Position numbers and translations under genes: made by a program
The notes under the pieces: generated by a model
Databases searched by the model: none
What the model was told of the DNA's origin: nothing
Seen by the model: the letters and a program-made list of their open reading frames with translations, nothing else
Assembly: GCA_016928525.1 (NCBI GenBank)
Contig: JAFGKO010000352.1
Coordinates: 1-44,035, forward strand
Direction: 5' to 3'
Origin: Anaerolineales bacterium
GTDB taxonomy: Bacteria; Chloroflexota; Anaerolineae; Anaerolineales; Villigracilaceae
DNA: 44,035 bases
Shown here: positions 17,051 through 25,120 of the stretch, piece by piece
Numbering within the stretch: position 1 is the stretch's first letter
Layout of the letters: each line of letters begins with the position of its first letter

Positions 17051-17494
17051 TTATCTTGGTTTCTCCTGTTGCAGGCTTTGACGGATTTCATGTTGGTGGT
17101 CAGCCAGGCTGCCCAGTACACCGTTGACAAAGCGGGGCGCGCTGTCGGAGCCAAAAAGCTTTGCCAATTCAACCGCTTCATTGATCGCAACTTTGATCGG
17201 CGTGCTTCCCTCTTGAGAGGCAAATTCCCAGCAGGCGATGCGTAGGATGTTGCGGTCAATCGCCGCGATCTGATCGAGCGGCCATTCTGGGGCATATTGG
17301 GCGATGATTTGATCGAGGGTTTGGAGCAGGGGAAGTACCCCGAAGATGATCTGGCGAGCGAACTCTCCCAGTTCGTCCGTTAAGGGAGTTTCCTCCAGCC
17401 GCGCTTTGAAAACTTCGCCTGGAGAATGGTTGCTTACATCTATTTCGTAAAGTACTTGCAGGGCCAGGCTACGCGCCCTGGTGCGGGACTTCAT
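17051..17494 (-). CDS. nusB: Transcription antitermination factor NusB
   Basis: A 147-residue all-helical RNA-binding protein, the usual NusB length. The N-terminal signature [16 protein letters not shown] and the C-terminal block [30 protein letters not shown] are diagnostic. NusB with NusE (S10) binds boxA of rRNA leaders to prevent premature termination. It lies 6 bp downstream of the Asp23-like gene and 3 bp before tatA/B; the Asp23-nusB pair is common in Gram-positive bacteria and in this phylum. Confidence 0.97.
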   Translation of the reverse strand: MKSRTRARSLALQVLYEIDVSNHSPGEVFKARLEETPLTDELGEFARQIIFGVLPLLQTLDQIIAQYAPEWPLDQIAAIDRNILRIACWEFASQEGSTPIKVAINEAVELAKLFGSDSAPRFVNGVLGSLADHQHEIRQSLQQEKPR

Positions 17495-17500
17495 AGGGGT

Positions 17501-17857
17501 TCAGGCCTCGATGCTTTCCTCGTAATCTATGTCTTCGATGTGGATATCGACGTGGCCGACGTCCATGCCGACCATTTCCTGAATAGCGCGAGCCACCTTG
17601 TGTTGCACGTTGCGGCTGACTTCGCGGATGTTGACATCTTCTTTCAGCACGAGATAGATATCGGCAAAGACGGTGTCATCTTCTACCTCGATGCGCACAC
17701 CTTCATTCGCGCCTTTGCGGAACAGGCGGTTGACCCCGCCCGAGACGGGCGCCATGCGGCTGACGCCTGGCACGCCCAGCGCCGAAAGTTTGGCGATGCT
17801 GATCAACACGTCAGGGGAGACGGTGGTTTTTCCTGGTGGGCGATCTGAACTAGACAT
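17501..17857 (-). CDS. Asp23/Gls24 family envelope stress protein
   Basis: A 118-residue member of the Asp23/DUF322 family: GKTTVSPDVLISIAKLSALGVPGVSRM at the N-terminus reduces to the typical VSP-x5-IA-x8-VxGV pattern, followed by VFADIYLVLKEDVNIREVSRNVQHKVA, again cut to its VxVDVxVxxxxGxNI-like core, and a C-terminal VDIHIEDI strand. Cytoplasmic; in Firmicutes relatives it is tied to envelope homeostasis. Adjacent upstream of nusB, as is frequent. Confidence 0.9.
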   Translation of the reverse strand: MSSSDRPPGKTTVSPDVLISIAKLSALGVPGVSRMAPVSGGVNRLFRKGANEGVRIEVEDDTVFADIYLVLKEDVNIREVSRNVQHKVARAIQEMVGMDVGHVDIHIEDIDYEESIEA

Positions 17858-17869
17858 GATTCTCCTTAG

Positions 17870-17926
17870 TTAGAGAGTAAGGAATAGTGAGTAGAGAACA
17901 GTGATTTTACTGCGACTACTCTCTAA
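17870..17926. repeat. Inverted repeat between fabG and the Asp23-like gene
   Basis: TTAGAGAGTA (17870-17879) and TACTCTCTAA (17917-17926) form a perfect 10-bp inverted repeat; the flanks (AAGGAATAGTGAGTAGAG and CCCTTCTCCCTATTCTC) extend an imperfect stem. There is no U-tract in the transcription direction. Probably another dispersed palindrome. Confidence 0.6.
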
Positions 17927-17948
17927 TCCCTTCTCCCTATTCTCTTTT

Positions 17949-18707
17949 TTACATCATCGCCATGCCGCCGTCGATGCCGAGCACCTGACCGGTGATGTAA
18001 CCGGCCTGGTCGGAGGCGAGGAATGCAACGGCATAACCTATTTCTGCGGGTTGCGCGGTGCGCGCGAGCGGCACCAGTTTGAGCGCGGTTTCCAGTGTAC
18101 CTTCTGGCATGGCGTCCAAGATTTCGGTTTCTACGAACCCGGGCGCAACGGCATTGACGGTAATATTGCGCGCCGCTATCTCGCGTGCCAGCGCTTTGGT
18201 AAAGGCGATCTGCCCGCCTTTGGAAGCCGAGTAATTGGTCTGGCCAGGGTTGCCCATCTGCCCGGCCACCGAAGCAATATTGATGATGCGCCCGTAGCGC
18301 TTGCGCATCATGTGTTTCACAGCAGCTTTGGAGCAATTGAAGGTGCTCTTCAGGTTGGTATCGATCACGGCGTCCCAATCGGCCTCAGGCATCATCATGA
18401 TGACCATATCGCGCGTGATACCGGCGTTGTTGACTAGAATATGCAGGTCGCCAAACGTCTCGACTGCGAATTTTACCAGGCTACTCGCAGCCTCGAAGTT
18501 CGAAACATCCGCTTGAAAGGCGGCCGCTTTGCCACCCACTGCTTCGATTTCCCTCACAACCTCTTCGGCTTTGTCAGGCGAACTGTTGTAGTTCACTACT
18601 ACCGATGCGCCGCGTGCGGCCAGTTCCAGCGCCACCGCGCGACCAATCCCGCGCGAAGCGCCGGTCACGATGGCAACGCGATTTTCCAACGATAAAGTTT
18701 CGGGCAT
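17949..18707 (-). CDS. fabG: 3-oxoacyl-[acyl-carrier-protein] reductase
   Basis: A 252-residue classical short-chain dehydrogenase. NADPH-binding TGASRGIG at 15-22, NNAG at 93-96, catalytic Ser146, Tyr159 and Lys163 (IASVAGQMG, YSASK), and the PGFVET motif are all present. Length, VAIVTGASRGIGRA and the C-terminal ITGQVLGIDGGM fit FabG, which reduces beta-ketoacyl-ACP in fatty acid synthesis, though SDR paralogues with other substrates cannot be excluded. The ATG has AAGGAG 7 nt upstream and a TATAAT box about 14 nt further, so transcription of the fabG-asp23-nusB-tat run may start here. Confidence 0.93.
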   Translation of the reverse strand: MPETLSLENRVAIVTGASRGIGRAVALELAARGASVVVNYNSSPDKAEEVVREIEAVGGKAAAFQADVSNFEAASSLVKFAVETFGDLHILVNNAGITRDMVIMMMPEADWDAVIDTNLKSTFNCSKAAVKHMMRKRYGRIINIASVAGQMGNPGQTNYSASKGGQIAFTKALAREIAARNITVNAVAPGFVETEILDAMPEGTLETALKLVPLARTAQPAEIGYAVAFLASDQAGYITGQVLGIDGGMAMM

Positions 18708-18749
18708 CCTGTGCTCCTTAGGGCTGAATTATACAACATCTGAAACCCG

Positions 18750-19412
18750 TTAATTCTTTTTTGGTTTCAACCCCAGTGCCAGTCCTAATGCTCCACCAAT
18801 GGAGATCACGCCTGCCCAGATGAACGCGTCCTGCCAGAAGCGGATTGGGAACAGGCGGATGAGCGTGTCAGAATACAGGAACAGCCATGAGTCGCCCTCG
18901 AAGAACAATCCATGGAACAGGGTGAAGAGCTGCCAGAAAGCGAGCGCGCCAAAAAGACCAATTGCAATAACGAGCCCGATCATTAGCCAGCCCCCGCGCC
19001 TCAAGCCCTGACGATAAGCCTGCCACCAATTCCTGTAGTGGGCCCAAGCCCCTAACCCTGCCAACAAAATGACCGCCACATACCAGACCCGTAGCGCGCC
19101 TTTCGTCACCACTTTGACATCCTGCATGTGGCTGAGTTCGCGCTCGTTGAAAAGCGGACTGCCATCATCAAACGTCAAATCACCGAGAAAAGAGATGCCC
19201 TCATTATTGAGTAAGTAATCCACGGCGTAGGGCGCCCAGCGCAGGCGGTCTTCCAGCATGAAGCCGTAAGTGTCGGGCGGGAACCAGGGCAGGCGGTATT
19301 CTACGTTGTAGAACAGCGGTGTGAGCAGGATGCGCAGGCCGAGTCCCAGCAGGAAGATGGGGGTCAGGAGGGTGGTGATGTAGGAGAGAAGAGAAGATAA
19401 TTTTGTATTCAA
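18750..19412 (-). CDS. TIGR01906/DUF1461 family integral membrane protein
   Basis: A 220-residue protein with four membrane helices (about 12-32, 107-125, 138-163, 192-215). The long loop before TM2 contains the family hallmark FNERELSHMQDVK. Function unknown; members are scattered in Firmicutes and Chloroflexi. Same strand as fabG, 42 bp before it. Confidence 0.85.
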   Translation of the reverse strand: MNTKLSSLLSYITTLLTPIFLLGLGLRILLTPLFYNVEYRLPWFPPDTYGFMLEDRLRWAPYAVDYLLNNEGISFLGDLTFDDGSPLFNERELSHMQDVKVVTKGALRVWYVAVILLAGLGAWAHYRNWWQAYRQGLRRGGWLMIGLVIAIGLFGALAFWQLFTLFHGLFFEGDSWLFLYSDTLIRLFPIRFWQDAFIWAGVISIGGALGLALGLKPKKN

Positions 19413-19446
19413 TGATTATTCCATTTCATATGTCACTGCAAGCCCC

Positions 19447-19552
19447 GTTGGTTGAGTACCGCGCAGCGGAGTATCGAAACCAAGGGATTTGGCAATCTCC
19501 TTGTTAAACTGGAGATCGCTTCGTCGCAACGAACGCTCCTCGCGATGACAAA
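19447..19552. repeat. Two dispersed repeats in tandem (families E and F)
   Basis: 19447-19483 is a palindrome with TTGGTTGAGTAC and GTATCGAAACCAA ends (family E; other copies at 21125-21160, 41937-41983 and 42007-42053). 19495-19552 is a GAGATCGCTTCGTCGCA...CTCCTCGCGATGACA element (family F; opposite-strand relative at 30087-30148). They fill the gap between the DUF1461 and spermidine-synthase-like genes. Confidence 0.75.
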
Positions 19553-19554
19553 GG

Positions 19555-21102
19555 CTACTGCAACGCCTCCACATCCCCATGCAGCAGGAAATTGACGATC
19601 AAATTATTGGTCAGCCACTCGATGGGGGCCACCTCGTCGGTGAAAACCTGCGTGGACTCATAGCCCGGTCGCATGTTGACAATCGCCGAACTCATCGCCG
19701 TCAGCAACAGCGGATGCGCGTCGCCGCGCGCGGAGAGGACATTGTAATTGCGAATTAAGTCGTCCGCACTGGTGGGCTGCTTGCTGGCGTAGACGATGGA
19801 GTTGAGCGTATTGGGGATGTCCATGATGTGGATGGAAGGAAAGACGGTCGCAATCGTGGTGGCCAGGCCGTCGATCAGGCTGCGGTCGCCGGGCGCGCGC
19901 CCGACGTTGATGGCCAGCACGCCGTCGTCGCTCAGGTGGTCGTGGGCGATCTGGAAGAATTCCCGCGTGGTCATGTGCGGCGGGATGTAGGGCGGGCGGT
20001 AGGCGTCCACGGCGATTAGATCATACCGCTGCGGGCTGTGTTCCAGTCCCCAGCGCCCGTCTTCGACGTAGACGTTCAAATTGGGCATGGTCATGCCGAA
20101 ATACTCGCGCCCGACCGCCACGATCTCGCCGTCGATTTCGAACCCGTCGATCATAACGGAATCAAACACCTCGGTGGCCTGACGCGCAGACGTCCCGGCG
20201 GCCAGCCCGATGATGGCATAATGCTCGACTTGTTCGGGGGTGTAGTCCGGGTTGAAGAAGGGTCCGACTAAAAATTGTTCCCAAGGACCGTTGTAGTAGA
20301 GCTGGTCGGGATGGTAGATGGAGTGCATGCCCTGTCCGTCGTTCAGACGCAGCAGGGTGAAGCCATCCAATTGCTGGACCTCGATGTAGTTGTACTGTGA
20401 CTCAGTCTCGAAAACCTGGCCGGGCGAGTCCTTGACGTGGAAATCGCCGAAGAACAGGAAGCCTGCCAGGATCAGCGCCCACAACCCAAAGAGCGCCGCT
20501 TTGCCCCAGCGTTTTTCCATCCCCAGGCCGCCCAGGGCGACCAGCAGGATGAGCAGGCCGAAGAGCAATATGGTGCGGCTGGTGCCGATCAGCGGGAAGA
20601 GCAGCAGGGTGGGCAGGAAAGCGCCCAGCACTGAGCCGACCGTAGAGAGCGCATACAGGTTCCCGGAGACGTTGCCCGCCTGTTCGGCATCCTTGAGCGT
20701 GATGCGGATGGCGAAGGGCGAGGTCATCGCCAGCAGCGTGACTGGGATGCTGAACAACAGCAGCGTGGCCAGGAACGAAGCGGCGATTACGCCCAGATTG
20801 AGCGCGTCCATGGCGGAAGCGGCGGCTAGCAGGATGGGCTGGGCGATAACGGGAATCAGCCCGAGAGTCGCGCCGCCCCAGGCCAGGAAGGTGAACATTG
20901 TTTCAGCATGCGGGGATTTGTCGGCCTGCCTGCCGCCGATGGCGTACCCGGCGGCGAAATAGATCAGGATCAAGCCGATGATGACCGCCCAGACCAGGTT
21001 GACGCTGCCGAAGCGCATTTGCAGCAGGCGCGAAGCGCCGAACTCGGCGGCCAAGGTGGTCATGCCGGAGAAGAAGACGGTAAAGGCGATGTAGCGTTGC
21101 AT
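19555..21102 (-). CDS. Spermidine-synthase-like protein with N-terminal membrane domain
   Basis: A 515-residue fusion. Residues 1-235 contain about seven membrane helices of the spermidine-synthase-associated transporter-like domain (AAEFGASRLLQMRFG at the start). The C-terminal half is a class I methyltransferase-fold spermidine synthase-like domain: YNYIEVQQLDG, LNDGQGMHSIY, AIIGLAAGTSARQA for the decarboxylated-SAM site, DGFEIDGEIVAVG and AVDAYRPPYIPPHMTTREFF. Aminopropyl transfer activity is uncertain in such fusions. ATG 21102 is chosen as the natural N-terminus; the 66 codons upstream come from a dispersed repeat. There is no ribosome site there, but TATAAT stands 12 nt before the ATG, which suggests a leaderless transcript. 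Confidence 0.85.
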   Translation of the reverse strand: MQRYIAFTVFFSGMTTLAAEFGASRLLQMRFGSVNLVWAVIIGLILIYFAAGYAIGGRQADKSPHAETMFTFLAWGGATLGLIPVIAQPILLAAASAMDALNLGVIAASFLATLLLFSIPVTLLAMTSPFAIRITLKDAEQAGNVSGNLYALSTVGSVLGAFLPTLLLFPLIGTSRTILLFGLLILLVALGGLGMEKRWGKAALFGLWALILAGFLFFGDFHVKDSPGQVFETESQYNYIEVQQLDGFTLLRLNDGQGMHSIYHPDQLYYNGPWEQFLVGPFFNPDYTPEQVEHYAIIGLAAGTSARQATEVFDSVMIDGFEIDGEIVAVGREYFGMTMPNLNVYVEDGRWGLEHSPQRYDLIAVDAYRPPYIPPHMTTREFFQIAHDHLSDDGVLAINVGRAPGDRSLIDGLATTIATVFPSIHIMDIPNTLNSIVYASKQPTSADDLIRNYNVLSARGDAHPLLLTAMSSAIVNMRPGYESTQVFTDEVAPIEWLTNNLIVNFLLHGDVEALQ

Positions 21103-21124
21103 GGGGGGAATTATACCTGCCAGT

Positions 21125-21160
21125 TCTGGTGGTCGAGTACCGCAAAGCGGAGTATCGCCC
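21125..21160. repeat. Dispersed palindrome family E, copy upstream of the spermidine-synthase-like gene
   Basis: Contains GTGGTCGAGTACCGCAAAGC and GAGTATCG, matching 19447-19483. It occupies the place where a -35 box for the downstream TATAAT would lie. Confidence 0.7.
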
Positions 21161-21468
21161 GTCCTGGCGTTCCGGGCCAGGGAGACCACGGATTTAGATT
21201 TTATACCTGCCTTGGTAGTCTCGACACCGTACCTGCGTTCGGTGCAGGTGTACGGTGGACGAATACTGCCTACTCTACCAGCGGAGATTCTTTGAAACAA
21301 ACTATCCGGAGCTAATACAACGATAAGCCTTTTGTAAGAACCCTGTAATCCTTTTCCGTTATCTTGCTTTTGTCCGAGTTCGGTTCATAAGGAAAATTGC
21401 ATTGATTTGATAGAAGACTACAAAATCCAAATATCAGAGTCTGCCGGGTCAATTCGTGCGTTTTGTCC

Positions 21469-21492
21469 TTTTGTGACCGGATAATCACAAAA
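21469..21492. promoter_or_regulatory. Palindromic candidate operator before the beta-propeller gene
   Basis: TTTTGTGA (21469-21476) and TCACAAAA (21485-21492) form perfect 8-bp arms separated by 8 nt, ending 24 nt before the start codon. It recalls CRP/FNR half-sites but the spacer is 8 instead of 6, so the regulator cannot be named. Confidence 0.45.
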
Positions 21493-21516
21493 TTTGTATC
21501 GCCAAAGGAGAATATC

Positions 21517-22557
21517 ATGAGAAAGACTGTTTTGTTCGTCGTTACCCTTTTGTTCGGGCTGACTGCCTTGTTCCCAACTGGCATGGTTCATGCAAAGGGT
21601 CATTCCCAGGGAGAGGTCGTGGTTGCCAACCGCGCTTCTGGCACGATCTCTGTCATCGATGTGCAAACCGAGCAGGTGGTCGCCACCGTCGATTTGCCGG
21701 AAGGCGACAACACGCCGGAGCCGATGTATGTCGTTTATTCCAGAAGGGGCAACCACGTCTTTGTCGGTGACCGCGCCAACAATCGTGTGGTGGTGTTCGA
21801 CGCCGATGGCTATGAAGTTGTTACCACAATCGACGCAGGCGCCGGCATCTTCCACATGTGGATGGATGACGCGGGCCAACAGCTGTGGGTCAACAACGAT
21901 ATCGACAACACTGCTACGGTTATCGATCCCAAGACCTTGAGTGTCATCACCACGGTCGATATGCCGGCCGATCTGGTGACTGACGGATACAAGCCGCACG
22001 ATGTGATTCTTGGTCCCGGCGGGCAACTTGCTTATGTGACCATGGTCGGCCCGGATCCGGATAACAACTACCTGGTGCAATTCAACACGCGCACGTTCCA
22101 AGAAATCAACCGTGCCCCAGTAGGTAAAGACCCACATGTCTCGATACCGCGAGGCAGCCGGCAGCTTTATGTGCCTGCCCAGAACAGCAATGTTGTCACT
22201 GTGCTGAATCGCTTCACGCTCGAACTGATCGATGAGATCGAGATTCCCGGCGCGCACGGAGCTGGTACAAGCCCACTCGGCAGAGTATTCTATACCACCA
22301 ATCTGCCCGGCGGAGGCACGGACGGTCTGTTTGCGATCGACACCAAAACCAATACCGTCATCGATTCGGTCGATACTCCTTATCCCGTGCCGCATAACGT
22401 AGTAGTGACTAGAAACGGAAAGCTGTTCCTGACCCACTCCGGCGGCGCGTCGGATAAGGTGACCATGTATGAGATTTCTGTTAAGAATCCCGTCCTGACC
22501 TTGATCGGCGAGGTGACCGTTGGGCTGAACCCCTTCGGACTGGAGTACATTCCGTAG
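21517..22557 (+). CDS. Secreted YncE-like (YVTN) beta-propeller protein
   Basis: 346 residues with a signal peptide (MRKTVLFVVTLLFGLTALF, probable cut after VHA at 26) and then seven YVTN/NHL-type blades: VVVANRASGTISVIDVQT, VFVGDRANNRVVVFDADG, LWVNNDIDNTATVIDPKT, AYVTMVGPD, LYVPAQNSNVVTVLNR, VFYTTNLPG and LFLTHSGGA. Such propellers are extracellular or periplasmic and bind partners or metals; no enzymatic motif is seen. ATG 21517 is preceded by AAAGGAG at 8 nt, so the 18 upstream codons are not used. Single gene followed by a terminator at 22602. Confidence 0.9.
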   Translation: MRKTVLFVVTLLFGLTALFPTGMVHAKGHSQGEVVVANRASGTISVIDVQTEQVVATVDLPEGDNTPEPMYVVYSRRGNHVFVGDRANNRVVVFDADGYEVVTTIDAGAGIFHMWMDDAGQQLWVNNDIDNTATVIDPKTLSVITTVDMPADLVTDGYKPHDVILGPGGQLAYVTMVGPDPDNNYLVQFNTRTFQEINRAPVGKDPHVSIPRGSRQLYVPAQNSNVVTVLNRFTLELIDEIEIPGAHGAGTSPLGRVFYTTNLPGGGTDGLFAIDTKTNTVIDSVDTPYPVPHNVVVTRNGKLFLTHSGGASDKVTMYEISVKNPVLTLIGEVTVGLNPFGLEYIP

Positions 22558-22601
22558 TCCCCGGTAATTCAGGTCTATTTAACCGTAAACAACAGAAAAA
22601 T

Positions 22602-22637
22602 GACAGTCACCTGCTGCAAGGGTGGCTGTCGCTTTTC
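22602..22637 (+). terminator. Intrinsic terminator of the beta-propeller gene
   Basis: GACAGTCACC (22602-22611) pairs with GGTGGCTGTC (22621-22630) with one G-T pair, followed by GCTTTTC. Confidence 0.85.
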
Positions 22638-22686
22638 TTCCAGATGGTGTAGGTGATGTAGCGTCGCTAGGTAATCCTTTTTATGG

Positions 22687-22738
22687 TACAATCCAGCCCG
22701 TCCACGCACCGCCTCCGCACGAAGGAGGCGTGCTTTTT
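22687..22738 (+). promoter_or_regulatory. -10 box and terminator-like hairpin in the leader of the beta-helix gene
   Basis: TACAAT (22687-22692) may be a -10 box, with a weak -35. Fourteen nt later GCACCGCCTCC pairs with GGAGGCGTGC (one bulge; 22706-22733) followed by TTTTT, which is the form of an intrinsic terminator, and then GCCCCA/TGGGGC makes a second hairpin before the gene. No leader ORF with repeated codons was seen. Could be an attenuator or the end of something else. Confidence 0.45.
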
Positions 22739-22783
22739 GCCCCAAAACCGACTGGGGCTTCCCCGAAATTGCCCGGAGTAGAG

Positions 22784-23317
22784 ATGGCCGAGAAAAAAAC
22801 TGACCCGGAAGAAAACGTAGAAGAAGCCCCGCAGGTGACCAACCTGGAGGCAACCAGAGTAGAAGTGATCGAAGCGGAAATGGTGCGCATGCACCAGAGC
22901 GCCGCCCAGGAAATTACCGCCGACGAAGTAGTCCTGCACCAGGCTGTGGCTTTGGACGTGACCACCGTCGAACTCTCGGCGCACGAGGCGGCGCTGGGGT
23001 TAGTCAACGCCCGAGATGTGGAAATGACCAACAGCGCGGCGGGCGTTATCCGTGCGGAGAATGTCAGTATGGTAGGGCAGGCTGGAGTTGTGTTGGCCGA
23101 GTCGGTCAACATGGGGAACACGTATGCCGGTCTGGTGGCAGGCGGACAGGTGCGGGGCGAACGGATCGAGACGCTCATCCTGCTCGGCAACCATGTCGAG
23201 GGCGATATCCAGACCGTGGTGGACACACGCAGCGCGCTCATTGCCGGCACGGTTGGCGGGGTACTGGCAGGCATCGTTCTGTTGATCGGGCGCCTGGTGT
23301 TCGGAAGAAGGTCGTAA
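22784..23317 (+). CDS. Beta-helix (bactofilin-like) protein with C-terminal membrane anchor
   Basis: A 177-residue protein starting at ATG 22784 (CGGAG 6 nt upstream; the 54 codons before this are leader sequence). An acidic N-terminus is followed by about six short repeats with alternating Val/Ala and polar residues (EVVLHQAVALDV, TVELSAHEAALGLV, DVEMTNSAAGVI, NVSMVGQAGVVLA, SVNMGNTYAGLVAGG), a pattern of a small right-handed beta-helix similar to polymer-forming bactofilins. Residues about 152-172 form a transmembrane helix (SALIAGTVGGVLAGIVLLIG) with a basic cytoplasmic end. Function unknown; a scaffold at the membrane is a guess. Confidence 0.72.
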   Translation: MAEKKTDPEENVEEAPQVTNLEATRVEVIEAEMVRMHQSAAQEITADEVVLHQAVALDVTTVELSAHEAALGLVNARDVEMTNSAAGVIRAENVSMVGQAGVVLAESVNMGNTYAGLVAGGQVRGERIETLILLGNHVEGDIQTVVDTRSALIAGTVGGVLAGIVLLIGRLVFGRRS

Positions 23318-23452
23318 TGAAGGAAATCGCTAATCCTGCGAAATGAAAAAAAGATTGGCGCTCATTTGCAGAGATTAGCGGATAAAGCATAAATGTATTC
23401 GTGATGTAAATCGCGTTACAGAAATTCATTTCAAAGAGCGAAGGTAATCTGT

Positions 23453-23514
23453 ACCCCCTCATTCCCCCCCATTTTCTGTTGAAGTTTGCCGAAAATGGGG
23501 AGATGCAAGGGGGG
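23453..23514. repeat. C/G-run inverted repeat upstream of rplY
   Basis: CCCCATTTTC (23467-23476) pairs with GAAAATGGGG (23491-23500) and outer CCCCC with GGGGGG, giving a stem interrupted by mismatches. No U-tract. It has the look of the dispersed palindromes elsewhere in the window, and lies 29 bp before the L25 start. Confidence 0.65.
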
Positions 23515-23542
23515 TGGGTGAGAGGCGCTCGAGGAGTAAAAG

Positions 23543-24199
23543 ATGGATAAAACAGTAGTTCAAGCTGAAAAACGCGCTGTGGTTGGAAAGCAGGTGCGCG
23601 CCCTGCGCCGCGATGGGAAACTTCCGGCGGTGATCTATGGGTACGGTATCAATCCCATCAGCATTGTTCTGGACGCGCATAGCGCATCTAGAATTCTGGC
23701 AAAGGCAAGCTCGTCCACCCTGGTGACGATAGAACTGGAAGGAAAGCAGTATCCCACGCTGGTGCGCGAGAAGCAGCTTGATTTCATTCGCAACAGCCTG
23801 ATCCATATCGATTTCATGGCGGTCTCGATGACCGAAAAGCTGACTGCCAGCGTTGGTGTTCACCTGGAGGGCACTGCCCCGGCGGTCAAGGATTTCAACG
23901 CAGTTTTAGTCACCGGCCTGACCGAGTTGGAAGTGGAATGTCTGGCTACTGACTTACCGGAAAGATTCGTGGTAGATATTTCCGGTCTGGCTGAAATCGG
24001 CGATGGTGTATATGTAAAGGATGTAGTCGCCCCGGCAAACGTGGAAATCCTGGACGACCCTGAAGAGATGATCGTGGTTGCCACAGCTATGGCGGCCGAA
24101 GAAGTCGAGGAAGAGAAAGTCCTCGAAGGCGAAGAAGGCGAAGAACCCGAAGTGATCGATAAGGGCAAGAAAGAAGGCGAAGAGGAAGAAGGCGAGTAG
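23543..24199 (+). CDS. rplY: 50S ribosomal protein L25/CTC
   Basis: 218 residues, the long CTC form: an N-terminal 5S-rRNA-binding L25 domain (GKQVRALRRDGKLPAVIYG, DFIRNSLIHIDFMAV) to about residue 95, the C-terminal TL5-type beta domain (VGVHLEGTAPAVKDFNAVL cut at the typical xGxPAPGVK-like turn, DGVYVKDV) to about 185, and a Glu/Gly-rich acidic tail. ATG 23543 is preceded by GAGGAG at 7 nt. Not in a ribosomal operon; a monocistronic gene with its own terminator at 24222. Confidence 0.96.
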   Translation: MDKTVVQAEKRAVVGKQVRALRRDGKLPAVIYGYGINPISIVLDAHSASRILAKASSSTLVTIELEGKQYPTLVREKQLDFIRNSLIHIDFMAVSMTEKLTASVGVHLEGTAPAVKDFNAVLVTGLTELEVECLATDLPERFVVDISGLAEIGDGVYVKDVVAPANVEILDDPEEMIVVATAMAAEEVEEEKVLEGEEGEEPEVIDKGKKEGEEEEGE

Positions 24200-24221
24200 T
24201 CTTCCATTCGATTGTAGTTGG

Positions 24222-24251
24222 AAAGACAGCGGTGATTGCCGCTGTCTTTTT
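24222..24251 (+). terminator. Intrinsic terminator of rplY
   Basis: AAAGACAGCGG and CCGCTGTCTTT make an 11-bp stem with a 6-nt loop and a short T-run. Confidence 0.92.
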
Positions 24252-24260
24252 AAATTAAAA

Positions 24261-24315
24261 TGGAGTGCAGACTTCAGTCCGCGTTTGATTTGAGCAGACT
24301 AAAGTCTGCACTCCA
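24261..24315. repeat. Dispersed palindrome family C, copy 1
   Basis: TGGAGTGCAGACTTCAGTC pairs with GACTAAAGTCTGCACTCCA with one mismatch. A second member is at 38720-38770. It lies in the leader of the MBL hydrolase gene. Confidence 0.85.
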
Positions 24316-24352
24316 TGAAATTTATGATACTTTTGGTGTAAGATTCGGTGAA

Positions 24353-25102
24353 ATGACCATCCACTACCTCAACTGCTTTACCTGCAACGCCCGCATCCCC
24401 CGTCACTGGCAGAGTGGGACCCTGTGCCTGTTAATCGAGGGCAACGAAGGGCTGGTGTTGGTGGATACCGGCCTGGGCGCACGAGATTACGTTGATGAGC
24501 CGGGCATCCTGTGGACTTTCAAACTGGTCACCATCGTGCCGCTGAGCCCCGAAGAAGCGGCCATTCGCCAGATCGCCAGGTTGGGATATCAACCTGAAGA
24601 TGTGCGCCACATCGTACTCACCCATATGCACTTCGACCACGCCGGCGGCCTGCCCGATTTTCCCTGGGCGAAAGTCCATGTACACCGTCGTGAATATGAA
24701 GCTATCCAGTCCGGTAAGATCCGTAGCTGGGTGGATGGCGGCTACAACCGGCGCGTCCTCGACCACGGACCGGATTTCGTTTTTTATGAAGAGAGGGGAG
24801 AAAAATGGTACGACTTCGACGCGATCCGCCTGCCGTTCGAACCTGAGATGTGGCTGCTCCCGTTATTTGGACATTCATCCGGTCATTGCGGGGTGGCCGT
24901 TAAAGAAGGCGCCGGATGGCTGTTCCATGTGGGCGATGCGGCCTCTTTCTCCGAAGACGCCCCTGAATGGTTGGTGAAGTTTGTATTAGGCCCCCATCAA
25001 CCACGGTTACGGGAATTTGCCAAATCCCATCCTGAAGTCGAAATGACAACGGGGCATATGCGGCTGGATTTCTTTGAAAAATTAGACCCTAAAGGTCTCT
25101 GA
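24353..25102 (+). CDS. Metallo-beta-lactamase fold hydrolase
   Basis: 249 residues. The zinc motif is THMHFDHAGG (His91, His93, Asp95, His96), with VLVDTGLG upstream, a metal His in FGHSSGHCG and Asp in FHVGDAASF. Glyoxalase-II/quorum-lactonase type arrangements are similar (a long insert DEPGILWTFKL before the motif), but the substrate cannot be told. ATG 24353 is chosen because MTIHYLNCF is the natural N-terminus; the 31 codons upstream come from a repeat. The last residues (DPKGL) and stop are supplied by the palindromic repeat at 25081. Confidence 0.9.
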   Translation: MTIHYLNCFTCNARIPRHWQSGTLCLLIEGNEGLVLVDTGLGARDYVDEPGILWTFKLVTIVPLSPEEAAIRQIARLGYQPEDVRHIVLTHMHFDHAGGLPDFPWAKVHVHRREYEAIQSGKIRSWVDGGYNRRVLDHGPDFVFYEERGEKWYDFDAIRLPFEPEMWLLPLFGHSSGHCGVAVKEGAGWLFHVGDAASFSEDAPEWLVKFVLGPHQPRLREFAKSHPEVEMTTGHMRLDFFEKLDPKGL

Positions 25103-25119
25103 GACCTTTAGGGTCTAAT
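25081..25119. repeat. Palindromic repeat family A, copy 2
   Basis: A perfect palindrome: ATTAGACCCTAAAGGTCTC, one T, and its exact complement. It covers the end of the MBL gene and abuts the end of plsC, where it could act as a bidirectional terminator. Confidence 0.92.
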
Positions 25120-25120
25120 T

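Noticed and set aside
21418..22437. Long minus-strand ORF of 339 aa opposite the beta-propeller gene
   Set aside because: It is a composition-driven shadow: no ribosome site or recognisable domain, while the plus strand has a signal peptide, SD and clear repeats.
25081..25119. Attachment site or transposon end at the perfect palindrome
   Set aside because: No integrase or transposase gene and no matching direct duplication nearby; two more copies show that it is a repeat family.
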